Part shown: piece after piece, positions 42,979 to 51,052 of the stretch
Position numbering within the stretch: the stretch's first letter is position 1
Layout: the number at the start of each line of letters is the position of its first letter
Source: Lachnospiraceae bacterium
GTDB taxonomy: Bacteria; Bacillota; Clostridia; Lachnospirales; Lachnospiraceae
NCBI GenBank assembly: GCA_009774215.1
Contig: VSNH01000007.1
Coordinates: 1-55,046 of the forward strand
DNA: 55,046 nucleotides
Direction of reading: 5' to 3'
Translations under genes and position numbers: made by a program
The notes under the pieces: model-generated
The model's database searches: none
Told to the model about the DNA's origin: nothing
What the model saw: only the letters and a program-made list of their open reading frames with translations

Positions 42979-44231
42979 TGATCTTCTCCCTCTGATTCCC
43001 TTTTTTTACACAATTCCTGATAAATTTTCCATGTAGTCTCCATATTATTCTGCCTATCCATAAATTCCAGAATTTTATTTGAATGAATTGCAAACTTATC
43101 AGTTTTAAACACTTTTTTTATATAAAATGCAAGCATATATTCCACGCCAGGCTGATACAGATAAATATTTGTAATTTTTTCAGCCAAATTCTCAATTCCC
43201 CCTACATAAGATGACACAATCGGAGTCCCTATAATTGCTGCTTCACAAACTGAATTGGGAGAATTTTCTATTCTGGAGCAAGAGACAAACACATTTGCTT
43301 TTAAATACATCTGTATCATTTGCTTAGCATTAAGACGTCCTAAAAAGGACACATTATCCTGTAAGTTCAATTCGCTAATTATGTTTTTTAAGAAAACGCC
43401 ATATGGTGTTATATATCCCGATCTTGGATTGTTCACCATTGGATTTGTCCCCGCAATATAAACATGTGCATCTGGATAATCTTTAATAATGTCAGGCATT
43501 GCGCGCAGTAAATAATCAAGTCCTTTAATCGCATATCCTGCCTGGCTGACAAATACTGAATGCTTTTCACACATTTCATACGACCAAGTCCTTCTTTTCT
43601 CATAAAACTCATCCCGTAATATCTCTCCTACACAATAATAAATAATATTAGAATTAATATGTTTTACCCACGCGCAATCCCAATCTGTTCTTCCAATTAC
43701 GTATTTAACTTTATTCAATGCTTCTCTCTCATACCTACCACGAACCTGAAATTCCTCCTGCGCCTTGCGCAGCGAATCACCAAGCTCATTTTCTTCGTCG
43801 ATATATTCTTCTGATATATGATCTAAATAATACTGACTGCAAGGCTCAATCAGACCCTGAATATTAATAAGTACTTTATCTAAAATCCTCATTTTTTCAC
43901 AGGAATTTATCATTGCCAAAGTATGCGGAAATTCAGTTCCCCAAATATGTACGATGTCTGGCTGATAATCATTTAATATTTCTGCAAATCTTTCTTCTGT
44001 TTCTGTACTGTATTCATAATCCGAATAGGAAAAGGAATAGAATTTATGTCCATTTAATTCTCCATCTTTCTTTCTCCATAAATCAATAATAGGGAAGCAA
44101 AGCGCGATTTCTACCTTCTTTTCCATCTGATGTAACATTCCGGTTAGCCATCCTTCAACAACTGTTGGTTTCAATGCAAATTCTTCTGCATATTCCGGCA
44201 GTACTATATTACATAACCACAATACTTTCAT
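42975..44231 (-). CDS. GT4 glycosyltransferase
   Basis: The 418-residue GT-B enzyme has an N-terminal acceptor domain (LWLCNIVLPEYAEEFALK, PDIVHIWGTEFPHTLA) and a C-terminal donor domain (VFVSQAGYAIKGLDYLLRAMPDI, VSFLGRLNAKQMIQMYLKANVFVSCSRIENSPNSVCEAAIIGTPIV). The E-x7-E type motif is seen around SRIENSPNSVCEA. It lacks the Rossmann module. It overlaps the next gene by four bases and lies 73 bases from the upstream GT2 gene. Confidence 0.9.
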   Translation of the reverse strand: MKVLWLCNIVLPEYAEEFALKPTVVEGWLTGMLHQMEKKVEIALCFPIIDLWRKKDGELNGHKFYSFSYSDYEYSTETEERFAEILNDYQPDIVHIWGTEFPHTLAMINSCEKMRILDKVLINIQGLIEPCSQYYLDHISEEYIDEENELGDSLRKAQEEFQVRGRYEREALNKVKYVIGRTDWDCAWVKHINSNIIYYCVGEILRDEFYEKRRTWSYEMCEKHSVFVSQAGYAIKGLDYLLRAMPDIIKDYPDAHVYIAGTNPMVNNPRSGYITPYGVFLKNIISELNLQDNVSFLGRLNAKQMIQMYLKANVFVSCSRIENSPNSVCEAAIIGTPIVSSYVGGIENLAEKITNIYLYQPGVEYMLAFYIKKVFKTDKFAIHSNKILEFMDRQNNMETTWKIYQELCKKRESEGEDQ

Positions 44232-44304
44232 CGCCTATATGTTTACCTTTCTCAATAATACCCACTGTCATATTTAATAGTTTAATAAATTACCCGCTAC
44301 TCAT

Positions 44305-45405
44305 CTAATCGACCATATATCTAATACCAGTCTCCTTCATTACCGCCTGCTTCATTACTTCGGAAAACTCCACATATCTATCAGGTAAATATCCCAAATC
44401 CACTAACTGCTCTTTGATCTGTGTATTATACTCACGCGCCGCAATACATATCTTTATACTTTTATCCAGTTTAACTGGCTCGTAAATTAGATAGTTCTTA
44501 ATTTTGCTGTTCCATTTTCTTTTATCATTGTCTACAAAACCAGCGCATTTAAGTTCCAGTTGTTCCATCGTATGTAAACACAAGGCGCCTTGAATCCCCG
44601 TTCCCCATATATAAAGCTCCTCATCACCAAAAATATTTAACAAAACATTTTTATCAATATTTTTTAATTGTTCTTCAAAACTCTGCTCATAAAAGCAACT
44701 TTCGAGCCTCTCAGAATAAAATGTATCGACTTCCTTTTGATACTTGGGAGTCAAATATCGTTTCGCTATCTCGTAATTTTCTAACATGGCCAGGTATTTC
44801 CTTTGGCCGGATGTTCCTGACAGCCGAAAGTTTGTAAAAATATCGGCGGCATTGTAACAGGATAATCCCGTTTGCCATACTTTCATTTCCCATTCGAAAT
44901 CGGACGTTATCTTAAACTCCGTATTAAAGAGTCCTATCTGATCATAAACACTTTTTCTACAAAATAATGCCGGCGGCATGCATTGTACTCTAAGATGGAG
45001 CTCGCCCAAATCATACCTAGGTGCTGTTATTCCAAATTCTTCATTGTCTAAGATGTTTCTTATACTTCCACACACCATATCAACTTTATAAGTCTCAAAA
45101 TACTCTTTCACTCTTTCCAGAATATTTGGTTCATACCAATCGTCAGAATTGAGCAAAGATATCACATCTCCAGACGCCTTTACTATCCCCTTATTCATGG
45201 CATCATATAATCCGTTATCTTTTTCACTAACCCAAAATGAAATTTCATCGCCATATTCTTTTATAATATCTACAGTGCCATCCGTAGACCCTCCGTCAAT
45301 TATGATATATTCAATATTCTCGTTCTGCTGATGTACAACGCTCTCTATCGTCTGCCTAATTGTGTCTGCTGAATTCAAACAAACCGTTACGATTGAAAAT
45401 TTCAT
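44305..45405 (-). CDS. GT2 glycosyltransferase with C-terminal Rossmann module
   Basis: The 366-residue protein has a GT2 domain (FSIVTVCLNSADTIRQTIESV, IIIDGGSTDGTVDII, LYDAMNKGI, LLNSDDWYEPNIL) of the PGL/WcaA style and the shared module at 261-366 (LYIWGTGIQGALCLHTM, GFVDNDKRKWNS, IKICIAAREYNTQI). A 68-base gap separates it from the DXS-like gene upstream. Confidence 0.9.
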   Translation of the reverse strand: MKFSIVTVCLNSADTIRQTIESVVHQQNENIEYIIIDGGSTDGTVDIIKEYGDEISFWVSEKDNGLYDAMNKGIVKASGDVISLLNSDDWYEPNILERVKEYFETYKVDMVCGSIRNILDNEEFGITAPRYDLGELHLRVQCMPPALFCRKSVYDQIGLFNTEFKITSDFEWEMKVWQTGLSCYNAADIFTNFRLSGTSGQRKYLAMLENYEIAKRYLTPKYQKEVDTFYSERLESCFYEQSFEEQLKNIDKNVLLNIFGDEELYIWGTGIQGALCLHTMEQLELKCAGFVDNDKRKWNSKIKNYLIYEPVKLDKSIKICIAAREYNTQIKEQLVDLGYLPDRYVEFSEVMKQAVMKETGIRYMVD

Positions 45406-45473
45406 GTTGATTTTCCCTCATTTATTATTTCCCACATCTGTTACCATTGGCTTCGGTTTGCGACATTTCCACT

Positions 45474-47237
45474 TCACCGCTGTATTTGTCTCATGATATC
45501 TTCTACAATTAAGTTTGGCTTTAATCTATTCCTTCCCAAGATTTCCCGTGTATCATAAAAATCTACAAATTCCTTTTTTAACCCATAATTTAAGACCTTT
45601 ACACCGGTATTCCCATAAAATGCCGAAATTTTCTGTCCAAATCCTCCCTCCAGTATCCCATCCTCTAACGTAATGATAATGCGATGAGTCTCGGATAATT
45701 CGTTCAACAGTATTTCATCAATTCCCGACGCATATCTTGGATTAATCAGACTGGCATTTACATGAATTTCATCCCGGATCAATTTAATAACTTCTTCACC
45801 TAATTGATAAAAATCACCTAACGCTATTACTGCTATTTCTTCTCCCTGAATCGTCATCTGGAATTTATTGATCACACTATAATCCCTGTTAACCTCATAG
45901 TCGGCATGATATATACCGTTTCTTGGCGGTCGTATTGCCACAGGATACTCGTCCTGTTCAATACTCCAATCAAGCATTGCCAGATATTCCTCTTTATTGG
46001 TCGGCGCCAGCATTACAAGATTCGGAATATTTGACATCATGGCAATATCAAAAGTGCCAATATGCGTCATATCCGTAGCAGCATAAACAGATGAATTAAT
46101 CAGTATCATGGTAATCGGAAGTTTATTGATACATACATCCTGTGATATCTGGTCATAGGCTCTCTGGAAGAAGGTCGATCTGGTAAAAAATACAGGCTTT
46201 CCGCCATTTCTGGCGATTCCTCCCGCCATTGATATTGCATGCTCTTCCGCAATCCCAACGTCTATGTACTGCTCTCCAATCTGTTTTCTCAGCTCTTCTG
46301 ATAAGGACAGTGTAACAGGCATTGCCGCCGTCATTATCACAACGTTTCTATCCGCCTTCATCTTTTCAAGCAAAAAATCTCTGACAATCAGATCATATCT
46401 CTCGCCCGCAATTTTTTGTTGAACATCACCCAGTTTCAAATCAAATGACTTAACAAAATGTGTTTCTTCCCTTTTTTGTTCGGATACATCATAACCCTTC
46501 CCCTTCATAGTGCACATATGCAGTACAATCGGATGGTCAATATCCTTAATCTGCTGAAAAATCGGTATCAGGTTCATAAGATCATTTCCATCTCCGATGT
46601 ATTTATATTCATATCCCAAAAACCGAAAGATATTATTCGGTGTCTCGCCTTTGGACATACGAAGCGCATTTATGCTCTCGTACATTCCCCCATGATTTTC
46701 CGCAATGGACATTTGATTATCATTAAACAAAATGATTAGATTTCCCCTTATCTCAGAGCCACCGAAATTTAATCCCTCGAATGCTTCTCCACCGCTTAGT
46801 GAACCATCTCCTATAACGGCTATTACATTTTCTTTATCTCCTCTCAAATCTCTTGCCTTTGCCAAGCCACAAGCCAAACTAATTGACGTTGAAGTGTGAC
46901 CCAGTTTAAAATAATCATGTACGCTCTCGTCCGGGTTTGTATAGCCGGAATACTTTTTATACTGCTTTGGTTCTAAGTATGCATCTTTTCGCCCTGTAAG
47001 TATTTTATGTGTATAGCATTGATGCGAAGTATCAAAAATGATCTTATCTGTTGGGGAATCAAATACATAGTGTAACGCTATCGTCGCTTCCACAATTCCC
47101 AAATTGGAAGAAAGGTGTCCCCCTGTCGCGCTAATGGCATGCAAAAGCGCATATCGTATTTCATCTGCTAAAACAACACACTGCTCTACATTCAGCTTTT
47201 TCAAATCTTTTGGACTGTCGATTTTTTCTATGTACAT
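45474..47237 (-). CDS. DXS-like transketolase-fold enzyme (1-deoxy-xylulose-5-phosphate synthase paralogue)
   Basis: The 587-residue protein has full DXS architecture: GGHLSSNLGIVEATIALHYVF (40-60), TPP-binding VIGDGSLSGGEAFEGLNFGG to FNDNQ (141-175), catalytic Glu in DVGIAEEHA (326-334) and STFFQRAYDQ (354-363). Key acceptor-site motifs differ from housekeeping DXS. DRAG is missing (LINSSVYAATDMTHIG at 379-394), YPRG is PPRNG, and NDNEMSIS-NVG is NDNQMSIAENHG. The arginines that hold glyceraldehyde-3-phosphate appear lost or moved, so a different acceptor is likely. It is directly coupled to the radical SAM gene upstream and lies in a run with IspD-like, SDR and LicD genes. Confidence 0.85.
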   Translation of the reverse strand: MYIEKIDSPKDLKKLNVEQCVVLADEIRYALLHAISATGGHLSSNLGIVEATIALHYVFDSPTDKIIFDTSHQCYTHKILTGRKDAYLEPKQYKKYSGYTNPDESVHDYFKLGHTSTSISLACGLAKARDLRGDKENVIAVIGDGSLSGGEAFEGLNFGGSEIRGNLIILFNDNQMSIAENHGGMYESINALRMSKGETPNNIFRFLGYEYKYIGDGNDLMNLIPIFQQIKDIDHPIVLHMCTMKGKGYDVSEQKREETHFVKSFDLKLGDVQQKIAGERYDLIVRDFLLEKMKADRNVVIMTAAMPVTLSLSEELRKQIGEQYIDVGIAEEHAISMAGGIARNGGKPVFFTRSTFFQRAYDQISQDVCINKLPITMILINSSVYAATDMTHIGTFDIAMMSNIPNLVMLAPTNKEEYLAMLDWSIEQDEYPVAIRPPRNGIYHADYEVNRDYSVINKFQMTIQGEEIAVIALGDFYQLGEEVIKLIRDEIHVNASLINPRYASGIDEILLNELSETHRIIITLEDGILEGGFGQKISAFYGNTGVKVLNYGLKKEFVDFYDTREILGRNRLKPNLIVEDIMRQIQR

Positions 47238-48440
47238 TTAAAAATCTCCCTCGCATATTGCCTGAAAACAGTTTCTACACAAAACGAATGCGCCGCCTTC
47301 GTTCTTCATCGCCTCTCTTATTTTATTCGCCTCGTCACCATCCAGAATCTGCTCATATGTCTCGTGTATCAGATTCCCCATGACATGCTTTAATCCCCAA
47401 TCATTCGAGCACAGAATCACCCGCCCGTCCGGCAGTAAAACATTATGGTTAATATCTTTTGAAAGTTCACACCTTATCCTGCCACGAATTCCCTTTTTTC
47501 CATACAGACAGCTATCCTGCAAATTTCCTGCCCTATCGTTGAGAACCACATAAATTCTAATATCGTTTCCCAGCAGTTCTGTTATCTCATCCTCCACCGT
47601 CCCCTGCGCGCAGGCGTAATCAATGAAACTGTTTCCATTTGGCTTCTTTGCCACGCTTAATCTTTTTATAATTTCCCTATACTCTTCATCCACAGGAATA
47701 ACAGCATAACCTTCACGATCCGGAACATGCAGAACGAACTCCTCAAATTCGATCTCCAGCAGTTGATCTATCTGATCCAATTTCAATCCCCGGAGCGTCG
47801 TAAATAAATTTACTCTATGCCCTCTGTTTTTCGCATATTGAATCATCTCCATACACCTTGCATTAAAAAAAGGTTCCGTAAATCCAGCAAATTCAACAAT
47901 TGTATTTTCCGGCAATTTATCGATACATATTCTATAATTTTCGAAAGATAATACGGTATCTGGATTTCCTTCTTTTAAATATTCCTTAATATATAACTCT
48001 TGTGGACAAAATTTACAATTTACCGCACATCCCAGCTTCGTTGTAATTTCAATCATGGGACTTGTATAGAAGCTGTACCCATATTCCCCTAAATAGCGAA
48101 TCAAATTTGATGCCGGCAAAAAATTAGTATAGCCATTTTCTTTCAATATCTTCTCTATTTCATCATTTAGCTGAACCCTCACCCCAAATACAAACGCAGC
48201 ATCTGCATGAGGGAGCTCATCCACCTGATATACCGGCATTCCATTGATATTCTTTCTGTTACTCGATCGGTCTGTGACACAGAATCCATCTATAGAAACG
48301 TTGTTCTTTTTATAAAAATCGGCAATCGGAACCGCCTGTTTTCCCGCCCCATAAATATATATTCGCTTATCACTATTCCGGTCGGCATAATCTAAATACC
48401 TCTGTTTTTCCTTTTCAATCTGTTCTTCCAAATTTGACAT
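47238..48440 (-). CDS. Radical SAM/SPASM protein with N-terminal Rossmann module
   Basis: The 400-residue protein has the shared Rossmann module (about 25-110: RIYIYGAGKQAVPIA, GFCVTDRSSNRK, AAFVFGVRVQL), then a radical SAM domain with CAVNCKFC (C-x3-C-x2-C near 138-145). A C-terminal SPASM-like cysteine set follows (CELSKDINH...CSNDWG...CRNCFQAIC) for an auxiliary iron-sulfur cluster. It probably does radical chemistry on a sugar or alditol intermediate. I start at ATG 48440, after GGTGAG; the frame from TTG 48455 overlaps the LicD stop. Confidence 0.86.
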   Translation of the reverse strand: MSNLEEQIEKEKQRYLDYADRNSDKRIYIYGAGKQAVPIADFYKKNNVSIDGFCVTDRSSNRKNINGMPVYQVDELPHADAAFVFGVRVQLNDEIEKILKENGYTNFLPASNLIRYLGEYGYSFYTSPMIEITTKLGCAVNCKFCPQELYIKEYLKEGNPDTVLSFENYRICIDKLPENTIVEFAGFTEPFFNARCMEMIQYAKNRGHRVNLFTTLRGLKLDQIDQLLEIEFEEFVLHVPDREGYAVIPVDEEYREIIKRLSVAKKPNGNSFIDYACAQGTVEDEITELLGNDIRIYVVLNDRAGNLQDSCLYGKKGIRGRIRCELSKDINHNVLLPDGRVILCSNDWGLKHVMGNLIHETYEQILDGDEANKIREAMKNEGGAFVLCRNCFQAICEGDF

Positions 48441-48451
48441 ATTCTCACCTT

Positions 48452-49267
48452 TCAATCTATTAACTTAATCTTACTCACCGGATGTACTTTTCTTTTCTCC
48501 ACTGACGGCAGTATCATATAATCACCATATAACCTTGTTAAATATAGATCATAGTTTTTAAATATTTTAAATTTAAAACCTTCAAATTCCTTATCTATGT
48601 ACTCGTCAAAACACTCTCTGGGCAACCCATATCGACATTCCTTTCTATATGGATAAGTCATATGTCTGACAAGCTCTGTCCTTTTCCTGCTTGTAATCTC
48701 TGCCATCTTTTCAAGTTGTCTGACCCATCTGTCCCGTGGAATTATATAGAGCAACTGGTATAGCTTTCTGAAAAGTCCGTTTGAGGCGCTTTTCCTGCCA
48801 ACCTCTGCGTACAATCCCTTCCTGATACAAAAACAGATTAGCAAATGAATTCTCCGAAGTATTTTTGAATCCGGCACTTGATCGTACACAAAAATATCTA
48901 TAAATACGCTTTGGTTCCATTTACCATGCTCCTGTCCCTCCCTCAAAAAGACTGTTCCATTTCTGCGCATTTTAGAGTACCCCCATCGGTAGTCCAAATC
49001 TGTCCTAAAATCCTGCAGAAAAAACTTATCCTTATCCAGCTCCTTCTTACATGCTTTGTAAAATCTAATATACTCAGGTCTTAACATTACAACATCTGCG
49101 TCATCATCCCACGGAATAAAGCCGTTATGCCGTATTGCGCCCAACAATGTTCCGCCGTCGAGAGAATACTTAATATCATATTTTCTACATATCCTATCCA
49201 CTTCCTTTAACATCTCAAGCTCAGTCATCTGGAGCTTTCGAAGTGTTGTCGCATCCAATTCTATCAT
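48452..49267 (-). CDS. LicD-family phosphotransferase
   Basis: The 271-residue protein fits LicD, whose members transfer a phospho-alcohol group (phosphocholine, ribitol-phosphate or similar) from a CDP carrier to a sugar. The nucleotidyltransferase-like signature YSLDGGTLLGAIRHNGFIPWDDDADVVM (35-61) holds the catalytic acidic residues. It overlaps the IspD-like gene by four bases, so the CDP-donor maker and the transferase are co-translated. Confidence 0.92.
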   Translation of the reverse strand: MIELDATTLRKLQMTELEMLKEVDRICRKYDIKYSLDGGTLLGAIRHNGFIPWDDDADVVMLRPEYIRFYKACKKELDKDKFFLQDFRTDLDYRWGYSKMRRNGTVFLREGQEHGKWNQSVFIDIFVYDQVPDSKILRRIHLLICFCIRKGLYAEVGRKSASNGLFRKLYQLLYIIPRDRWVRQLEKMAEITSRKRTELVRHMTYPYRKECRYGLPRECFDEYIDKEFEGFKFKIFKNYDLYLTRLYGDYMILPSVEKRKVHPVSKIKLID

Positions 49268-49965
49268 TCTTCCATCCTCAACATAGCTTTGAAAATTTCT
49301 ATATCATCTTTTGTCGTAATCTTTATATTTTTGGTCGAACCTTTTGAAAAGTAGAGCGTATTGCCCAACTCAGCCATCATCGTATTCGCATACGCTGATC
49401 CTTGAATCCCTATTCCTTTTGCAAAAGCCTCATCATACGCCTTCTTTATTTCACTATATTTATAAGCCTGCGGCGTCTGTAAAACCTTTAAACTGTCTCT
49501 GGGAATATACTCCTTTGACGATTCTCCATTATCAGCTTTAAAAATCTGTTCGTAAACAGGAAGCGCCGTAATGCCGTTACCTCGTATTTGGCAGATATCG
49601 ATACACGAATCGATGATATCCTCTTCAACCATCGGTCTAATCCCATCATGGATCACTACAATATCTCCTTCCCCACAAATATCCTCCAGATATTTCAGTC
49701 CTATGTATATGGATTCCTGGCTGCTGTTTCCACCCGTAACGATCCATTTCAATTTTGCGATGCCATATTGTAGGGCGTAAACTTTTAAAACTTCTTCCCA
49801 ACCTTTCAGACAAACCACTTCTATACTGTCTATCTTTTCCGATTTTTGAAATTTCTCCAAAGTATAGGCTATGATAGGTTTATCCAATACATTGATAAAC
49901 TGCTTCGGTACACACTGTCCTGTTCTCTGTCCTACACCCGCCGCAATTACGATTGCTGTATTCAT
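49264..49965 (-). CDS. IspD/TarI-type cytidylyltransferase
   Basis: The 233-residue enzyme joins CTP to a sugar-alcohol phosphate. Signatures are AIVIAAGVGQRTGQCVPKQFI (CTP loop), VIHDGIRPMVEEDII and LQTPQAYKY; the tail is KNIKITTKDDIEIFKAML. The family includes IspD (methylerythritol-4-P) and TarI/Bcs1 (ribitol-5-P). Next to LicD and an SDR, a TarI-like role in making a CDP-activated polyol for the glycan is more likely than isoprenoid synthesis. It lies one base from the SDR gene. Confidence 0.9.
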   Translation of the reverse strand: MNTAIVIAAGVGQRTGQCVPKQFINVLDKPIIAYTLEKFQKSEKIDSIEVVCLKGWEEVLKVYALQYGIAKLKWIVTGGNSSQESIYIGLKYLEDICGEGDIVVIHDGIRPMVEEDIIDSCIDICQIRGNGITALPVYEQIFKADNGESSKEYIPRDSLKVLQTPQAYKYSEIKKAYDEAFAKGIGIQGSAYANTMMAELGNTLYFSKGSTKNIKITTKDDIEIFKAMLRMEE

Positions 49966-49966
49966 C

Positions 49967-51031
49967 TCACTCCCCCAAATAGTATCCCTGCATTTCTAAC
50001 GTTCTTCTAATTCCCTCTTTAACTGAATAACGCGAATGCCACCCAAGACTTTCTATCTTCGAAGTATCTAACAAAGCTTTCGTCGCCTTAGAGTATCCTG
50101 CCGCCTCCTTTTCATCAGGTATATCATAGATTACTTTTGTGCCAGCAATGGCAGCAACACAATCTGCCAATTCTGCGAGCGTAATATCCGATTCAATACC
50201 TGAGAGATTATACGCTTCTCCCCTCTGTCCACTCGAAATAAGAAACAAAATTGCACTAACTACATCCGCCGCATAAATATAAGAGTATAATTGGTTCCCT
50301 TTACTTTTTAATACAATATCTTCTCTGTCTACCGCCTTATGAATAAATTGTGACAGCGCCTTGGAATCCTCATTTAGAAGCCCAGGGCCATAGCATCTTG
50401 ATATTCTTGGTATTATGCAGTCCAGATTTTTCTCCTCTATGTATGCCTGACACAATGCCTCCCCCACTCTTTTCCCTTCCGGGTAGCCAGCTCTAAGAGT
50501 ATTACAGTCTAAATATCCCAAATAATCTTCAGTAAACTTATCTACATCTCCTCTATTCTCGCCGTACACTTCAACCGAAGATAAAAAAATAAACTTTTGG
50601 CATTTATGCTCCGAAGCAAATTCCAGAACACGACTTGTCCCGACAGTATTGGTAAGTATTGTTTCTATTGGACGTGTCGCATAATAGACCGGATGCGTAT
50701 TGCTTGCTCCATGAATAATATAATCAACATTCTCATTAACACGAATAAAATCCGTATTAATATCAGCCTGTATCAATTCAAAGAAATCATCATTAATAAA
50801 TGAATGAAACCGTTCAGAAGCCACCGACATATTTCGGACTATGCCATAGACCTTACAATTTAAACCATAGTATTGATTTGCAAACATAATCGTATCAATC
50901 AGTTCGCTTCCGATCATCCCCCGCGCTCCTGTAACAACACACACTTTTCCGCTAAGCACCTGCAGCATATTATTATGTTCTATATTCTTTTTGATTTCTG
51001 CTTTATATAATTTTGTCTTGTAATAATTCAT
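49967..51031 (-). CDS. Extended SDR, NAD-dependent epimerase/dehydratase family
   Basis: The 354-residue protein has the extended-SDR nucleotide-binding motif VVTGARGMIGSELID and the catalytic Tyr-x3-Lys in GYPEGKRVGE, with SSVEVYGENRG before it and ISRCYGPGL after it. Such enzymes epimerise, dehydrate or reduce nucleotide sugars. In this position it may supply or reduce the polyol substrate for the cytidylyltransferase, or act on the CDP product. It is 21 bases downstream of the acyltransferase gene. Confidence 0.9.
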   Translation of the reverse strand: MNYYKTKLYKAEIKKNIEHNNMLQVLSGKVCVVTGARGMIGSELIDTIMFANQYYGLNCKVYGIVRNMSVASERFHSFINDDFFELIQADINTDFIRVNENVDYIIHGASNTHPVYYATRPIETILTNTVGTSRVLEFASEHKCQKFIFLSSVEVYGENRGDVDKFTEDYLGYLDCNTLRAGYPEGKRVGEALCQAYIEEKNLDCIIPRISRCYGPGLLNEDSKALSQFIHKAVDREDIVLKSKGNQLYSYIYAADVVSAILFLISSGQRGEAYNLSGIESDITLAELADCVAAIAGTKVIYDIPDEKEAAGYSKATKALLDTSKIESLGWHSRYSVKEGIRRTLEMQGYYLGE

Positions 51032-51052
51032 CCCGCCATCATACTTTCTTTA

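Noticed and set aside
49264..49965. Housekeeping IspD of the isoprenoid pathway, with the DXS-like gene as the housekeeping DXS
   Set aside because: The pair lies in a glycan operon with LicD, SDR and glycosyltransferases, and the DXS motifs are altered. A dedicated glycan role is more likely, though an isoprenoid role is not excluded without the rest of the genome.
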